From Natronorubrum halalkaliphilum (lineage in GTDB: Archaea > Halobacteriota > Halobacteria > Halobacteriales > Natrialbaceae): DNA of 64,000 nt. Location of the stretch: contig NZ_WUYX01000042.1 in NCBI RefSeq assembly GCF_009834785.1, forward strand, positions 11,733 through 75,732, given 5' to 3'. Of this stretch, positions 18,392 through 26,128 are shown piece by piece. The position numbers and the translations under genes were made by a program. The notes under the pieces were generated by a model. The model was not told the DNA's origin. It searched no databases and saw only the letters and a list, made by a program, of their open reading frames with translations. Numbering within the stretch: the stretch's first letter is position 1; every line of letters begins with the position of its first letter.

Positions 18392-19003
18392 ATGTCCGGA
18401 GAACAGCTCTACGTCTCACATGCGCCCGCCGATCTCGAACTCGTCCAGGAACTGTTCTCCACGGTGAAGAACTTCCCGTTTGGCGTCCACATCGCCCACG
18501 AGGAGGTTGAATCCGGCCGGTCTCGGAAACGACTCGAGGGTAGACTCTCGAACAGCGACGTCGTGGTCGCGGTGCTAACCGACGCGTCGGCCGACAGCCA
18601 GTGGATCAATCAGGAGATCGGTTATACGCTGGCCAAGGGCATCCCCGTCGTTCCGCTGTACGACGACGAGGACCACCGCGGTGGGTTTATCGACGACGCC
18701 GAAGGCGTACGGATCAACCGTCAGGACCTGACGAAGACGATTTTCGATCTATTGAGCCGTCTTCGGAGCGAACTCGCGCCCCTCGGTGCGCTTTCGGTGC
18801 CGAACTGGTACATTCGGTTTCCCTGTACGATTCCGGACTGCGACCAGCCAGTTACCCTCGAGATCGAACAGAGCCAGCGGACGCTCTGGAAGCGTTCCAG
18901 GCACCGAAAGCTGCTGACGACGTCGTGTGAAGAATGCGAATCGACGTACTACTTCGAACCCGGGACGATTGGGTACGTTCGTCGTGAAGACGGGTTCCGG
19001 TGA
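18392..19003 (+). CDS. TIR-like domain protein with C-terminal zinc-ribbon-like module
   Basis: The 203-residue protein begins EQLYVSHAPADLELVQELF, the betaA strand and AA loop of a TIR fold. It continues SNSDVVVAVLTDASADSQWINQEIGYTLAKGIPVVPLYDDE. The glutamate E75 in W-I-N-Q-E-I-G is at the position of the catalytic glutamate of NAD-cleaving TIR enzymes. The C-terminal half has CTIPDC and CEEC pairs, a probable zinc ribbon. Such TIR proteins in archaea and bacteria are often defence effectors (for example Thoeris ThsB) but others act in signalling. No ThsA, SIR2 or Cas-like partner is next to it. The function is an inference. Confidence 0.75.
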   Translation: MSGEQLYVSHAPADLELVQELFSTVKNFPFGVHIAHEEVESGRSRKRLEGRLSNSDVVVAVLTDASADSQWINQEIGYTLAKGIPVVPLYDDEDHRGGFIDDAEGVRINRQDLTKTIFDLLSRLRSELAPLGALSVPNWYIRFPCTIPDCDQPVTLEIEQSQRTLWKRSRHRKLLTTSCEECESTYYFEPGTIGYVRREDGFR

Positions 19004-19025
19004 CTCGGTACTGGTACTGGTACTA

Positions 19026-19820
19026 TTACTCATCTTGGAGCCGTTCGTAGGCGCCAGTCACGAGCTGGAACGCAGACTTGCTGCCGCTTTGTTGGTCGGG
19101 ATGAGCACGCTTGACCTGCTGGTGAAAGGCCGCCCGAATCTCCTCGTCGCTCGCGCCTTTCTCGACGCCGAGTACCTCCCGAGCCTTCGTTTTCCGGATT
19201 TCGACCTCTCGGATGATCCCGTTCTCCTCAGCGGAATCCTTACACGGCGGACACAGTCGCTCGGTTCGGTCGTCGATGGTGGTCACCTGAAACAGTTCGG
19301 GGGTGACACACTCGTTGCACTGCGTGCAGAGATTGGTGTCGTCGGTTGAGGTCGTGTCGGTCCCGTCCGTGTTCGTGACCGTCGTCTCGGCGTCGGGTCT
19401 CGAGCCGTCTGCCCCCGAAACTGCTCCTGTTCCTGTCGCTGCCCCCGTCCCTGACTCAGTTCCAGTTCCAGTTCCAGTTCCAGTTCCAGTTCCAGTTCCA
19501 GTTCCAGTTCTAGTTCTAGTCTTTGTACCCTGATCCGGCGCTTCCGCCGCACACGACGGACAGCAGGTAAAGACGGTGCCGTCGTTCAGGACCACGTCCT
19601 CGAGTTCGGCCTCGAGGTAGGTTCCGGTACAGCCATCACAGCTGCCACGTCGCTGGTCGAGCGAAGAGCACTTCCGTGCGGCTTCGCGGGCGTGTGGCTC
19701 ACAGCGCGGACAACACGCGACCTGCTCGCCGTCCGGCATCGTCACTGCCGTGAGTTCCTCGAGCCGAACCGTTCGGCCACATCCATCGCAGCCAGCGTGA
19801 CGGTCATCGGCCACAGCCAT
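19026..19820 (-). CDS. J-domain protein with zinc-finger repeats
   Basis: The protein has about 264 residues. It has three similar four-cysteine modules (HAGCDGCGRTVRL, RGSCDGCTGTYLE, NLCTQCNECVTPE, each with a distal CxxC) and then a C-terminal J domain (residues about 212-264, with the HPD motif in VKRAHPDQQSG). J domains stimulate Hsp70/DnaK. Between the second and third zinc modules is a Gly-Thr dipeptide tract caused by a hexanucleotide repeat (19457-19516). The preferred start is the ATG at 19820; a longer frame starts at 19841. It converges on the TIR-like gene. Confidence 0.85.
   Translation of the reverse strand: MAVADDRHAGCDGCGRTVRLEELTAVTMPDGEQVACCPRCEPHAREAARKCSSLDQRRGSCDGCTGTYLEAELEDVVLNDGTVFTCCPSCAAEAPDQGTKTRTRTGTGTGTGTGTGTGTGTESGTGAATGTGAVSGADGSRPDAETTVTNTDGTDTTSTDDTNLCTQCNECVTPELFQVTTIDDRTERLCPPCKDSAEENGIIREVEIRKTKAREVLGVEKGASDEEIRAAFHQQVKRAHPDQQSGSKSAFQLVTGAYERLQDE
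19457..19516. repeat. Hexanucleotide tandem repeat inside the J-domain gene
   Basis: Nine identical copies of CAGTTC (19457-19510) are followed by one TAGTTC variant; a partial copy continues after it. On the minus strand this reads GAACTG and encodes a Gly-Thr tract. The unit is six bases, so a change in copy number keeps the reading frame. Confidence 0.95.
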
Positions 19821-19841
19821 TATCCACCCCTTTGTATTCAT

Positions 19842-20035
19842 CCCTCATTAGTTCTTCTTTTGACAAGGGACGGATAAGTGAGTCCTCGAACTGGCACCCG
19901 CGAGCGGTACACCGGCGTTCGACGATTCGGTATTTCACCGAAATAGTACTGTCAGGTGTCCGCACTTATTTAGCCGAGCAGAACGTGTGACAGTGCAGTC
20001 GCTCGCTGTCCACCGTACAGACGGTGGCTCTCTGG
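19842..20035. other. Intergenic region with 7-bp inverted repeat
   Basis: The stretch is AT-richer than its surroundings. ACTGTCA (19948-19954) pairs with TGACAGT (19988-19994) over a 33-base interval that contains TTATTTAG. No gene is visible. It may be a protein-binding site or chance. Confidence 0.4.
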
Positions 20036-20263
20036 TCAGTCTCGGTCGGTCTTGCTCCAGTCGCAGTCCTGGCATTTCCACCCGGTGACGAACTCGGTGA
20101 CCGACGGCATGTAACCGACCGCCAGGACGTCCCCACCACAGTCGGGACAGTCCCTATCGGCGTCTTCGATCGACTCCGCCTCCATCACCGAGTCGTCCTC
20201 GATCAGTTCGGCGAGTTTCTTGCCCGTGACCATTCGCCCCTGGACGACGCGATTTTCGCTCAC
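20036..20263 (-). CDS. Small zinc-ribbon protein (DUF5795-like)
   Basis: The 75-residue protein starts at a GTG (20263), with the text SENRVVQGRMVTGKKLAELIEDD. It carries a CPDC pair near residue 40 and a CQDC pair near residue 66, giving a four-cysteine zinc ribbon. I recall that haloarchaeal proteins of the DUF5795 family have this N-terminus, so the GTG is preferred to the internal ATG at 20233. A longer open frame extends upstream through the tRNA region, which is clearly not coding. Function is unknown. Confidence 0.8.
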   Translation of the reverse strand: MSENRVVQGRMVTGKKLAELIEDDSVMEAESIEDADRDCPDCGGDVLAVGYMPSVTEFVTGWKCQDCDWSKTDRD

Positions 20264-20435
20264 ACTCGAGCTATCGGGCGGGTCCCTCCTAAGCGTTTTC
20301 AGGTCAGTTCGTGTGTTCCTCGAGGTTCCCGGTTCGGGTGCGGTCTCGAGGGGCGCTGACCGGAACTGAGACTCCGGAGGCGGGAAGCGAAAATCGGACG
20401 ATTTAACCCGGTAAGGCGGTAACCCAGTACTGCGT

Positions 20436-20518
20436 GCGAGGGTAGCCAAGCGGCCAACGGCGGCGGACTCAAGATCCGCTCTCGTAGGAGTTCGTGGGTT
20501 CGATTCCCTCCCCTCGCA
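20436..20518 (+). tRNA. tRNA-Leu (anticodon CAA)
   Basis: The acceptor stem GCGAGGG (20436-20442) pairs perfectly with CCCTCGC (20511-20517), and A20518 is the discriminator. The anticodon stem GCGGA/TCCGC encloses CTCAAGA, giving anticodon CAA for codon UUG. The T loop is TTCGATT in a GTGGG/CCCTC stem with one U-U mismatch. The long variable arm and 83-base length fit a type II leucine tRNA. CCA is not encoded. No intron is seen. Confidence 0.93.
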
Positions 20519-20963
20519 CTGGCAACCAGTGCGGCAAGAGAGCATCTCTTGCCCTCGCAACACTTCTACCAACCCGCCATCCTCTGATACGGATTGCTGT
20601 AACTATGTACCGCCGATCACCAGGGATGGGGTCGGTGATCGGCGGTAATTGGCTACAGTAAACCGTATGAGCGCGGTGTCCGGAACGATGACCGCGAGTT
20701 TTCCTGCGGCCTCCGGAACATCGGTACGGGTGACCACATCTGCCTACGACATACCGGTATCCCGAAAGGCGAACGGTGTGTTCGGGTGAGAATCCGGAGG
20801 TATATCCGTCCGAGGACCGACCGTTCGAGCAACCGAAAGACGCGCTGTCTTTCACATGGTGTTTCGGAGCCGTAAACGGTGATCCGTTTGCGCCTTTCGA
20901 CTCATTCTTGCTGCAGTGTCGACTGCCGCGTTGTGTGAACGGGCTGCTATGATCGGCCTTCCT
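20519..20963. other. Intergenic region between tRNA-Leu and RNase J
   Basis: The first part contains the 82-bp palindromic element described separately. The remainder (20669-20963) has no convincing gene. Two in-frame start codons lie upstream of the RNase J start, but the conserved N-terminus starts at 20964. Confidence 0.6.
20587..20668. repeat. 82-bp palindromic MITE/REP-like element
   Basis: The outer ends ATACGG (20587-20592) and CCGTAT (20663-20668) are inverted. The terminal 17 bases match imperfectly (14 of 17), and the core has a perfect 13-bp inverted repeat, ACCGCCGATCACC (20609-20621) and GGTGATCGGCGGT (20634-20646), around a 12-base loop. The first 15 bases of the element (18 bases counting the flanking CTG) recur at 39509, which suggests a dispersed family. 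It would fold as a long hairpin in RNA or single-stranded DNA. Confidence 0.75.
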
Positions 20964-22313
20964 ATGGAAATCGAAATCGCAACAATCGGCGGCTACGAGG
21001 AAGTCGGGCGGCAGATGACTGCCGTTCGTGCTGGTACCGACATCGTCATCTTCGATATGGGGCTGAACCTCTCGAAGGTGCTGATCCACGACAACATCCG
21101 CACGGAGAGCATGCACAGTCTCGACCTGATCGACATGGGCGCGATCCCCGACGACCGGGTCATGAGCGACCTCGAGGGCGACGTGAAAGCGATCGTCCCG
21201 ACGCACGGTCACTTAGACCACATCGGGGCGATCTCCAAACTGGCTCACCGCTACGATGCCCCCGTCGTCGCGACGCCGTTTACGAACGCACTCGTCGAGC
21301 AAGAGCTACAGGATGAGCAGAAGTTCGGATCGGACAGCGAGTTGATCACGATGGACTCCGGCGAGACGATGTCCATCGGCGACTCCGGCACGGTCGACCT
21401 CGAGTTCGTCAACGTCACCCACTCGATCATCGATGCGATCAATCCCGTCCTCCACACGCCCGAAGGTGCGGTCGTCTACGGGCTGGACAAACGGATGGAC
21501 CACACGCCCGTTATCGGCGATCCGATCGACATGAAACGATTTCGCGAGATCGGTCGCGAGGGCGAGGGGGTCCTCTGTTACATCGAGGACTGTACGAACG
21601 CGAACAAGAAGGGGCGCACTCCCTCCGAGAACGTCGCTCGAGAACACCTCCGCGACGTCATCTACAGTATGGAGGACTACGACGGCGGGATCGTCGCCAC
21701 CACCTTCTCGAGCCACATCGCCCGCGTGAAGAGCCTCGTCGAGTTCGCCGACGATATCGGCCGTCAGCCGGTCCTCCTCGGTCGCTCGATGGAGAAGTAC
21801 TCCGGAACCGCAGAGCGACTCGACTTCGTCGACTTCCCCGACGACCTCGGCATGTTTGGCCACCGAAACTCCGTCGACAGTTCGTTCAACCGGATCATGA
21901 ACGAGGGCAAGGAGAACTTCCTGCCCATCGTTACCGGTCACCAGGGCGAGCCCCGCGCCATGCTGACTCGGATGGGACGCGGCGAGACGCCGTACGAACT
22001 GGACGACGGTGACAAGGTCGTCTTCTCCGCACGCGTCATTCCGGAACCCACGAACGAGGGCCAGCGCTACCAGGCCGAAAAGCTGCTCGGCATGCAGGGC
22101 GCGCGCGTCTACGACGACATCCACGTTTCGGGCCACCTCTGCCAGGAGGGCCACTACGAGATGCTCGACGCGCTCCAGCCCCAGCACATCATCCCAGCTC
22201 ACCAGAACATGAAGGGGCTGTCGGGCTACGTTGACCTCACGACGAACCAGGGCTACAAACTCGGTCGTGACGTCCACGTTTCGTCGAACGGCAACATCAT
22301 CCAGCTCGTCTGA
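20964..22313 (+). CDS. rnj: Ribonuclease J (5'-3' exoribonuclease)
   Basis: The protein has about 449 residues and belongs to the metallo-beta-lactamase/beta-CASP group. It begins [18 protein letters not shown] and has the HxHxDH motif in [10 protein letters not shown], motif III in VTHSIIDA, and the beta-CASP signatures [10 protein letters not shown] and [11 protein letters not shown]. The C-terminus [16 protein letters not shown] is also typical. Archaeal RNase J degrades RNA from the 5' end. The start at 20964 gives the conserved N-terminus; starts at 20949 and 20916 would add a poor extension. It stands alone. Confidence 0.95.
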   Translation: MEIEIATIGGYEEVGRQMTAVRAGTDIVIFDMGLNLSKVLIHDNIRTESMHSLDLIDMGAIPDDRVMSDLEGDVKAIVPTHGHLDHIGAISKLAHRYDAPVVATPFTNALVEQELQDEQKFGSDSELITMDSGETMSIGDSGTVDLEFVNVTHSIIDAINPVLHTPEGAVVYGLDKRMDHTPVIGDPIDMKRFREIGREGEGVLCYIEDCTNANKKGRTPSENVAREHLRDVIYSMEDYDGGIVATTFSSHIARVKSLVEFADDIGRQPVLLGRSMEKYSGTAERLDFVDFPDDLGMFGHRNSVDSSFNRIMNEGKENFLPIVTGHQGEPRAMLTRMGRGETPYELDDGDKVVFSARVIPEPTNEGQRYQAEKLLGMQGARVYDDIHVSGHLCQEGHYEMLDALQPQHIIPAHQNMKGLSGYVDLTTNQGYKLGRDVHVSSNGNIIQLV

Positions 22314-22518
22314 ACGGCACCGTTCGCTTTTCTGCCCTCAGAGTCTGCTCTTCGAATTACCGTCGCTCTCGAGCTCAACGGGCCGGAAGAGCGATCAGCA
22401 CCTATCGCAATCGCTGAACCGAGTTCCACACCACTCGAGGCGGACGGCGGTCGGCGAACGCGCCGCCGTCGGGTACAGTAGTCAAGCAACAGCCCACGAT
22501 ATCAGCCGGCGGCGGTCG

Positions 22519-23295
22519 TCAAGCCGACAACCGCGTCCGAAGCCGCGCACCCAGCGCGACCAGCAGGAGTACGACGGCCAGGAGTGCGGGGCCGATGCCG
22601 AAGCCCGGGATGGGAATATCGTCTTTAAAGTTCGACCCGACGTCGTCCACGACGTTCACGCTCCCGACGGGTTCGCCGTCCGCGTCGTGTACGTCTACCG
22701 TCAGTTCGTGACCGGCCTCGAGTTCGATATCGACGGTCTGGTCCGCCTCGACGACGCGTTCGAACGACGCGAGATCAACCGTCGAGGTGTCGACCTCGAG
22801 CAGGACGGCGTTCGTGAGCCAGAACTGATTGCGAACCGTTACGCCGTCGGTCGTTTCGGCGTAGGTGACGATCGCTTCTTGGCTCTCTGCGGCGTGGCGT
22901 TTGAGCGCGTCGGTGATTCGATCGGGAGATGCAGGTCCAGGTGCAGACGAGGACTCGGACTCGAGTTCGGGCCCGAATTCGAACTCGGAGTCGCTGTCAC
23001 CGACGTCGGCTTCGGCGAGACGAACGATGACCTCGACGGTTCCGCCGTTCGCATCGGTCGACTCGAGCGCGGAATCGATCGTCACGCCGTCGGAGGCGGC
23101 ACCCGGTTCGGCCGTCTCAGTAGTCGGTTTTTCGGTGGTCGGTTTTTCGGTGGTGGCCTCGGTAGTCGGTTTCTCCTCGGCCGTCGTCGTACCGATCCCG
23201 CCCGCGGCGGGGATTGCCACGAGGCTCGCACAAAGAAGCAGACAGCAGACGAGACCGATTCCCACCCTCCGGTCGGTCCCGCCGCGGCCAGACAT
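22519..23295 (-). CDS. Secreted PGF-CTERM protein with protease-propeptide-like domain
   Basis: The protein has 258 residues. An N-terminal signal peptide (residues about 8-30) is followed by a TTEKP-type repeat. The middle (VEVIVRLAEADV to WLTNAVLLEVDTSTVDLASFERVVEADQTVDIELE) looks like the inhibitor I9 propeptide of subtilisin-type proteases. There is no Asp/His/Ser protease domain. The C-terminus is PGFGIGPALLAVVLLLVALGARLRTR, a PGF-CTERM signal for archaeosortase-dependent lipid anchoring. The ATG at 23295 gives the signal peptide; the frame upstream lacks one. It could be a stand-alone protease inhibitor or chaperone on the cell surface. Confidence 0.8.
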   Translation of the reverse strand: MSGRGGTDRRVGIGLVCCLLLCASLVAIPAAGGIGTTTAEEKPTTEATTEKPTTEKPTTETAEPGAASDGVTIDSALESTDANGGTVEVIVRLAEADVGDSDSEFEFGPELESESSSAPGPASPDRITDALKRHAAESQEAIVTYAETTDGVTVRNQFWLTNAVLLEVDTSTVDLASFERVVEADQTVDIELEAGHELTVDVHDADGEPVGSVNVVDDVGSNFKDDIPIPGFGIGPALLAVVLLLVALGARLRTRLSA

Positions 23296-23493
23296 ACCTT
23301 TGAAGTGGAGAGTACGCCCGTAAATACATTGACCTGATACTGTCACTCTGTTATTAGCGACAGTCCGAATTTCAAATATTATCTGACCGGTGGCGTACTG
23401 CGGACGAAGCGTGGACGTGGAATCGCTCGGTGAGTGACTCTCAGCGGGGCCGGATGCGACCCCTTTTCACGCGTGCGCGGTTGATGACTCGTA

Positions 23494-24306
23494 ATGAACG
23501 AACGCGACGCGGACGATCGGCGAGCGGACGTTGCTGTGCGTGCAGCCGCGGCGGGCGCGGAGCTTGCGGCGGACTCGTTCCGATCGGAGCTCGAGGTCGA
23601 ACGAAAGGACGGCAAGACGGACGTCGTCACGCAGGTCGATCGGAACGCCCAGACACGGGTTATCGACGTCATCGGCGACGCGTTTCCGGCCGATCCGATC
23701 GTTGGCGAGGAAGCCGACGCGCTGAAACGGGTGCCGGAGACGGGGCCGGCCTGGATCGTCGACCCCATTGACGGGACGAACAACTACGTTAACGAGATCC
23801 GCGCGTTCGGGACGGCCGTCGCCGCAGTCCACGACGGAGAGCCCGTCGGTGCGGCGACCGTCTGTCCCGCGCTGGACGACACCTACCGGGCCGGCTCCGA
23901 TGGTGCCGTCCGCAACGGCGATCCGCTCTCGGTCAGCGACTGCGGCGACCCCGAGGCGGCGACCGTCTGTCCCACCTTCTGGTGGAACTTCGACCAACGG
24001 GACCAGTACGCCGCGGCGTCGCGAGCCATCGTCGACCGGTTCGGCGACATGCGCCGCTTTGGCTGTGCCCAACTCGAGCTCGCGATGGTCGCCTCGGGCG
24101 CGCTCGAGGGGACGATGACGAACCTGCGGACCAATCCATGGGATTCCGTCGCCGGCGTGTACCTGATCCGCGAGGCCGGCGGAACCGTCACCGACCTCGA
24201 GGGGGACCGATGGCGTCACGATAGCGAGGGGCTGGTGGCCTCGAACGGGGCGATCCACGAGGACCTCCTGGCGGCCACTCGAGAGATCGAGAGCGCCATC
24301 GAGTGA
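23494..24306 (+). CDS. Inositol monophosphatase family phosphatase
   Basis: The 270-residue protein is a Mg2+- or Li+-sensitive sugar-phosphate phosphatase. It has EEADALKR and the metal-binding WIVDPIDGTNNYVN (D..DGT) near residue 88, plus the C-terminal NPWDSVAGVYLIREAGG motif. Archaeal members act on inositol 1-phosphate or fructose 1,6-bisphosphate, and the substrate cannot be fixed here. The ATG at 23494 is the first start. It lies divergent from the PGF-CTERM gene, with 198 bases between their starts. Confidence 0.92.
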   Translation: MNERDADDRRADVAVRAAAAGAELAADSFRSELEVERKDGKTDVVTQVDRNAQTRVIDVIGDAFPADPIVGEEADALKRVPETGPAWIVDPIDGTNNYVNEIRAFGTAVAAVHDGEPVGAATVCPALDDTYRAGSDGAVRNGDPLSVSDCGDPEAATVCPTFWWNFDQRDQYAAASRAIVDRFGDMRRFGCAQLELAMVASGALEGTMTNLRTNPWDSVAGVYLIREAGGTVTDLEGDRWRHDSEGLVASNGAIHEDLLAATREIESAIE

Positions 24307-24381
24307 CGGTCTTCGATCCTCGACTGTCACGGACTGCAGAAAATCGGAAACGGTAAGCGGCCGCCGTTCCGGATATCGGTT

Positions 24382-25506
24382 ATGGACGAGTATATCGAAC
24401 GGTACGGGGCCGAGAGAGTCTGGGCCGCGACCGTTGTCCTCCTCGCCGCTGGCGTGACACTCGCCGCCCTGCTGTTTCCCCAGCGCGTGTACGTCGACCT
24501 CATCTGGCAGTACTACTGGGGGCCGGTCGTCGCCGACGCACACGGGTGGGGCTGTATCGCGTGGGCGGGTGGCGAACAGGTCCACTGCAACAACGCGGCC
24601 GCCGACGCCGGGCCGACCGCCGCACCCGGCTACACGTTCGTCTCTTATGCCGGCTACATCCCGACGCTGATCCTGTTCGTCATCGGGATCCTGTTCCTGA
24701 TTCGGCGTCTCGAGATCGAACGCTACCGCGCGGGCTTTTACGCGCTGTTCCCGTTCATGCTCTTCGGCGGCGCCCTTCGGACCGTCGAGGACGCGAACGT
24801 CGCCGCCTACCGCGACACCGGTGAACTCGCGATCGAGTTGCCGTGGTCCGGGTTCTTGATCAGTCCGCTGATCTACTTCACCGTCGCTGCCCTCGCGGTG
24901 ATCGCGGTCTTCGTGTCGGTCTGGCTCGATCGGAACGACCACGTTTCAGGATACGAGTATCCCCTGGCTGCGATTGGGACGGGATACCTCGCGCTCACGC
25001 TCGCGTATCTCGGGTACGCGGCGACCCAGGAGTACGCGACGTTCTATCCGTGGCTGCTGATTACGACGCTGGTCGGGGCCACCATCGCGACGGGACTCAC
25101 CTGGGTCGCGATCGAGCGGTTCGCGCCCGATATCAACGCGGGGACCCGGTACATGGGGCTCGTGGTCATCTGGGCCCACGCGGTCGACGGCGTCGCGAAC
25201 GTTATCGGCCTCGACTGGGCGACCGCCTTCGGCCACGCACAGAACCTCTCGCCGAAACACCCCGTCAACGAGGCGATCGTCAACGTTACGGGCTCCATGC
25301 TCCCCGCGAACATCGTCGAGGTGACCGGGCAGGCCTGGCCGTTCCTGCTCGTGAAACTCGCCGCGGCCGTCTTCGTCGTCTGGATTTTCAACGAGGAAAT
25401 CTTCGACGAGAATCCACGCTTTGCAATCTTGATGTTGATCACCGTCGTCGCCGTCGGACTCGGCCCCGGTACCCGCGACATGCTCCGGGCGACCTTCGGC
25501 ATCTGA
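24382..25506 (+). CDS. DUF63 family membrane protein
   Basis: The 374-residue protein has about eight to nine transmembrane segments. It carries DUF63 features, including the early [22 protein letters not shown], the charged loop [15 protein letters not shown] and the late [22 protein letters not shown]. The family is conserved in Euryarchaeota but its role is unknown. A stop-proximal hairpin GCCGA-TTTTG-TCGGC (25529-25543) may end transcription. It may be co-transcribed with the phosphatase (76-base gap). Confidence 0.88.
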   Translation: MDEYIERYGAERVWAATVVLLAAGVTLAALLFPQRVYVDLIWQYYWGPVVADAHGWGCIAWAGGEQVHCNNAAADAGPTAAPGYTFVSYAGYIPTLILFVIGILFLIRRLEIERYRAGFYALFPFMLFGGALRTVEDANVAAYRDTGELAIELPWSGFLISPLIYFTVAALAVIAVFVSVWLDRNDHVSGYEYPLAAIGTGYLALTLAYLGYAATQEYATFYPWLLITTLVGATIATGLTWVAIERFAPDINAGTRYMGLVVIWAHAVDGVANVIGLDWATAFGHAQNLSPKHPVNEAIVNVTGSMLPANIVEVTGQAWPFLLVKLAAAVFVVWIFNEEIFDENPRFAILMLITVVAVGLGPGTRDMLRATFGI

Positions 25507-26128
25507 GACGGACGATTTGCCGTCGGCGGCCGATTTTGTCGGCGTACACGGCGAGACTGAAAGCAAAAGTTAACGACAACGACAACGACGATGGTAAAAA
25601 CAAAGAGAAAGCGACGACTCGCTCTTCCTCAAAAGTTGACCACCGCGAGGAATTCTTCACCCGACATCGGGTTGGTGTACGCCATTGGCAGAGCAGGCCG
25701 AATACCGTAAGGTCAGACGAAAGCCCTCTGGCCGTCCGTGGTTGCGAGAGGACGACGGGTTCTCGAGCCACTTGGCGAGGCGGCCACGATCGATGCGATC
25801 CAGTAGCGATGGCGACTGGAACGCCAGACGACACGATGGTGTCGTTGCGATCGCGGGAAACCGTGAATTTCCGGGAAACACGGACTATCGTTCGTGAAAA
25901 ACTGATGAGCGTCGAACGAACCAGTTAAGCGGAAGGTCCCATATTGGCCCACTATGTGTGAAAAGAGACTCGGACAGCTACAACTCTCCGCTCGATATCG
26001 TGTCCTGGTTGCATCCGGATACAGCATCGGTGAGGGGTAACCGACATGTTCGTTCGACACCATCGACGGAAGTCAACAGTAACCGCACAGCAGATTGATT
26101 CTGTGAGACGAGCAACGAGGGGAGACCG
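25507..26128. other. 622-bp intergenic region, no gene seen
   Basis: The region has lower GC than its surroundings and a stop-proximal hairpin (25529-25543). Several open frames cross it, but they are arginine- or serine-rich with no protein-like composition. CCATATTGGC at about 25940 is a possible regulatory or TATA-like site for the permease gene. I see no RNA gene. Confidence 0.5.

Noticed and set aside
19457-19516. Possible CRISPR array from regularly repeated sequence
   Set aside because: The unit is only six bases with no spacers, so it is a simple tandem repeat within a coding sequence.
20469-21212. Minus-strand open frame spanning the palindromic element and RNase J start
   Set aside because: It crosses a tRNA gene and a conserved RNase J N-terminus, and its protein has mixed composition with no motif.
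23938-24224. Several short open frames inside the inositol-monophosphatase gene
   Set aside because: All are arginine/serine-rich shadows with no motif.
24843-25928. Plus-strand open frame overlapping DUF63 and running into the intergenic region
   Set aside because: It is arginine-rich and lies in another frame of the convincing DUF63 gene.
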